From assembly GCF_022229005.1 (NCBI RefSeq), contig NZ_JAKKFD010000023.1, positions 62,001 to 126,000 on the forward strand: a stretch of DNA of 64,000 bases. Reading direction: 5' to 3'. The stretch comes from Micromonospora trifolii (lineage in GTDB: Bacteria > Actinomycetota > Actinomycetes > Mycobacteriales > Micromonosporaceae). Under the pieces are notes generated by a model. That model was not told where the DNA came from, made no database searches, and saw only the letters and a list, made by a program, of their open reading frames with translations. Shown here piece after piece: positions 62,043-64,000 of the stretch (position 1 is its first letter; each line of letters begins with the position of its first letter). Made by a program: the position numbers and the translations under genes.

Positions 62043-63745
62043 CCGGGTTGGTCATCGTCGGGCACGGCACGCGCAGCGCGGCCGGGGTCGACCAGTTCGC
62101 CGCTCTCGTCGAGCGGGTCCGTCGTCGCGGCGACGTCGGTGACGTCGAGGGCGGCTTCATCGAGCTGTCCCGTCCACCGCTGACCGACGCGGTCGGCGCG
62201 CTCGTCGCCCGCGGGCACCGGGCGCTGGTGGCGCTGCCGCTGGTGCTCACCGGCGCCGGGCACGGCAAGGGCGACATCCCCGCCGCGATGGCCCGGGAAC
62301 AGCAGCGCCACAGCGGGCTCAGCTACCGCTACGGCCGCCCGCTCGGCCCCCACCCGCTGCTGCACGAAGCCCTCGAACAGCGCATCGACGCCGCACTGGC
62401 CGGTGCCGACCGGGCCGACACGGGGCTGGCTGGTGCCGACCGGGCCGACACGGAGCTGGCCGGCGCCGACCGGGCCGACACGTGGGTGGCGTTGATCGGG
62501 CGGGGGTCCACCGACCCGGACGCCAACGCCGAGGTCGCCAAGGTCGCCCGGCTGCTCTGGGAGGGGCGTGGCTACGCGGGTGTGGAGCCGGGGTTCATCT
62601 CCCTGGCGCAGCCGTCGGTGCCGGCCGTGCTGGAGCGGCTGCGCCGCCTCGGCGCGCGGCGGATCGTGGTGGCGCCGTACTTCCTGTTCGCCGGGGTGCT
62701 GCCGGACCGGATCGTCGCCCAGTCGGCGGAGTTCGCCGCCGCCCACCCCGAGCTGGACGTCCGCGTGGCCGAGGTGATCGGCGACTGTGACGCCCTCGCC
62801 GACCTCGTCCTGGAGCGGTACGCCGAGGCGCTGGGCGGGGACATCCGGATGAACTGCGACACCTGCGCGTACCGGGTGTTGATGCCCGGCTTCGCGGACA
62901 AGGTGGGTCGCCCGCAACGCCCGCACGACCACCCCGACGACCCGGTTGGCCACCACCATCACCATGACGGGCACGACCACCACGGGCACGCACACCACGA
63001 CCACGACCACGGTTCGGTCGCCGTGGTCGGCGGCGGTCCGGGGCCCGACGACCTGATCACGGTACGCGCAAAGGCGCTGCTCGACGCGGCGGACGTCGTG
63101 GTGGTCGACCGCCTCGCCCCGCAGGGGCTGCTCGCCGGGCTGCGCCCCGACGTGCTGGTGGTCGACGCCGCCAAGATGCCCCGTGGCCCGTCGATGGCCC
63201 AGGAGGCGATCAACGAGGCACTGGTGTCGCACGCGCGTGCCGGTCGCCGGGTGGTCCGGCTCAAGGGTGGTGACCCGTACGTCTTCGGGCGCGGCCACGA
63301 GGAGGTGCAGGCGTGCGTGGCGGCCGGCGTGCCGGTCACCGTGGTCCCCGGGGTGAGCAGCGCGCTCGCCGCACCGGCCCTCGCCGGCGTGCCGGTCACG
63401 CACCGGGGCGTGGCACACGACGTCACAGTCGTGTCGGGGCACCTGCCGCCCGGGCACCCCGACTCGCTCGTCGACTGGGCGGCGCTGGCCCGGGCCCGGG
63501 GCACCGTCGTGCTGCTGATGGCCGTCGACACCATCGCCAAGATCGCAACCGTGCTGATCGAGCACGGTCGCGCCCCGCAGACCCCGGTGCTGGCCGTGCA
63601 GGACGCCGGGCTCCCGGACCAGCGGTCGGTGCCCGCCCGGCTGGACGAGATCGGCGCTGTCGCCGCCCGGGAGGGCGTCGGCCCACCCGCCGTCTTCGTC
63701 CTCGGCCCGGTGGTGGCCCTCACCACCACCGGGCCGACGGGATGA
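62039..63745 (+). CDS. cobA: CbiX-CobA fusion: sirohydrochlorin cobaltochelatase plus uroporphyrinogen-III C-methyltransferase
   Basis: The 568-residue product joins two enzymes. Residues 1-295 are a long two-domain CbiX (VIVGHGTRSAAGVDQF, LPLVLTGAGHGKGDIP, APYFLFAGVLPDRI) with MNCDTC (271-276), the MxCxxC iron-sulfur motif of long CbiX. Residues 305-325 are His/Asp-rich, a likely cobalt reservoir. From about 327 a CobA/SUMT methyltransferase follows (SVAVVGGGPGPDDLITVRAKALL, VRLKGGDPYVFGRG, VVPGVSSALAAPALAGVPVTHRG). Both upstream steps of the early cobalt route lie in one chain. Near residue 120 the 10-residue unit AGADRADTxL is repeated three times. Confidence 0.93.
   Translation: MTGLVIVGHGTRSAAGVDQFAALVERVRRRGDVGDVEGGFIELSRPPLTDAVGALVARGHRALVALPLVLTGAGHGKGDIPAAMAREQQRHSGLSYRYGRPLGPHPLLHEALEQRIDAALAGADRADTGLAGADRADTELAGADRADTWVALIGRGSTDPDANAEVAKVARLLWEGRGYAGVEPGFISLAQPSVPAVLERLRRLGARRIVVAPYFLFAGVLPDRIVAQSAEFAAAHPELDVRVAEVIGDCDALADLVLERYAEALGGDIRMNCDTCAYRVLMPGFADKVGRPQRPHDHPDDPVGHHHHHDGHDHHGHAHHDHDHGSVAVVGGGPGPDDLITVRAKALLDAADVVVVDRLAPQGLLAGLRPDVLVVDAAKMPRGPSMAQEAINEALVSHARAGRRVVRLKGGDPYVFGRGHEEVQACVAAGVPVTVVPGVSSALAAPALAGVPVTHRGVAHDVTVVSGHLPPGHPDSLVDWAALARARGTVVLLMAVDTIAKIATVLIEHGRAPQTPVLAVQDAGLPDQRSVPARLDEIGAVAAREGVGPPAVFVLGPVVALTTTGPTG
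62396..62485 (+). repeat. Three tandem 30-bp repeats inside cbiX-cobA
   Basis: Three units start at 62396, 62426 and 62456, each encoding LAGADRADTx. The copies differ at a few positions. They lie between the two CbiX subdomains, expanding the linker in frame. Confidence 0.88.
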
Positions 63746-63748
63746 CGA

Positions 63749-64000
63749 CTACTCGCTGCGGCCGGTCTCCGGCCCGGTGATGCGTTCCAGCAGCGGCAGG
63801 GTGGAGGCGATGACGCCGAGGCAGGCTGCCAACCCGACCACGACGATCACGTAGAAGCCCGGCTGCGGCGCGACGAGGGTGTAGTCCATCTGCGCCCGGA
63901 GGAACAGGTGGGCGGCGAGGAGGCCCATACCGATGGCGACGGCGGCGACGGCGAGCATCGGCACGGCGCTCTCCAACGCCACCACCCGCCGCAGGACCCG
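63749..64000 (-). CDS. FtsX-like ABC transporter permease, C-terminal part (5' end outside window)
   Basis: This is a partial gene of 83 visible codons that runs off the right edge. The sequence RRVVALESAVPMLAVAAVAIG, AAHLFLRAQMDYTL and VIVVVGLAACLGVIASTLPLL ending ITGPETGRSE matches the last two membrane helices of FtsX/MacB-type permeases. It is convergent with the cobalamin operon, with three bases between stops. Its substrate is unknown. Confidence 0.75.
   Translation of the reverse strand, partial: RVLRRVVALESAVPMLAVAAVAIGMGLLAAHLFLRAQMDYTLVAPQPGFYVIVVVGLAACLGVIASTLPLLERITGPETGRSE

Noticed and set aside
62396-62485. CRISPR-like array
   Set aside because: Three adjacent coding repeats without spacers inside an enzyme gene; no cas genes nearby.

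Overview
The window is a high-GC actinomycete chromosome segment, most like Micromonosporaceae (Micromonospora or Salinispora relatives). The inference rests on GC-rich third codon positions, GTG starts, four-base ATGA/GTGA gene overlaps, a mycothiol-type maleylpyruvate isomerase family gene, LacI-controlled sugar loci without a local ABC ATPase, and a T-box in front of ileS. I see no rRNA, tRNA, CRISPR array, integrase, terminase or transposase. Region 1 (1-12838) is a sugar-acid catabolic locus. Two Gfo/Idh/MocA oxidoreductases, a UxuB-type reductase, an L-fuconate dehydratase-like enolase and UxaC lie on the minus strand. A divergent LacI regulator, a sugar ABC importer (binding protein and two permeases), a DUF624-like membrane protein and a PmoA-like (DUF6807) protein lie on the plus strand. 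Two matching 14-bp LacI-type operators sit in the divergent promoter. Region 2 (12859-28555, minus strand) is a contractile injection system (phage-tail-like, eCIS type). It has sheath, tube, LysM tube/baseplate protein, VgrG-like spike, PAAR-like tip, gp25, baseplate J fused to an Asp-box propeller, and tail protein I. Membrane protein genes flank it on both sides, including an HExxH protein upstream and a membrane protein with a carbohydrate-binding-like outer domain downstream. No AAA+ ATPase or long coiled-coil tape measure is recognisable. Region 3 (28698-46801) is a mosaic of small units: an LppM-like lipoprotein, Nudix hydrolase, flavin monooxygenase with a divergent TetR and its operator, FUSC transporter, esterase, LacI/MFS pair, aldo/keto reductase, and an IleRS2-type isoleucyl-tRNA synthetase with a swapped signature motif (GTHH) behind a short-stem T-box. 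Further units are a metallophosphoesterase preceded by two tiny coupled ORFs, a lipoprotein, a PCD-VOC protein, a mycothiol-dependent isomerase family protein, and an ECF sigma/membrane anti-sigma pair. Region 4 (about 46802-63745) is a cobalamin riboswitch, a 29-codon leader ORF, and a tightly overlapping corrin operon: cobN, an AAA+/VWA chelatase subunit, cobO, cobB, cobI, cobM, cbiD, cobL, cbiG-cobJ, ferredoxin, cobH and cbiX-cobA. It mixes early (CbiX) and late (CobN) cobalt-insertion enzymes. A convergent FtsX-like permease gene is cut by the right edge.
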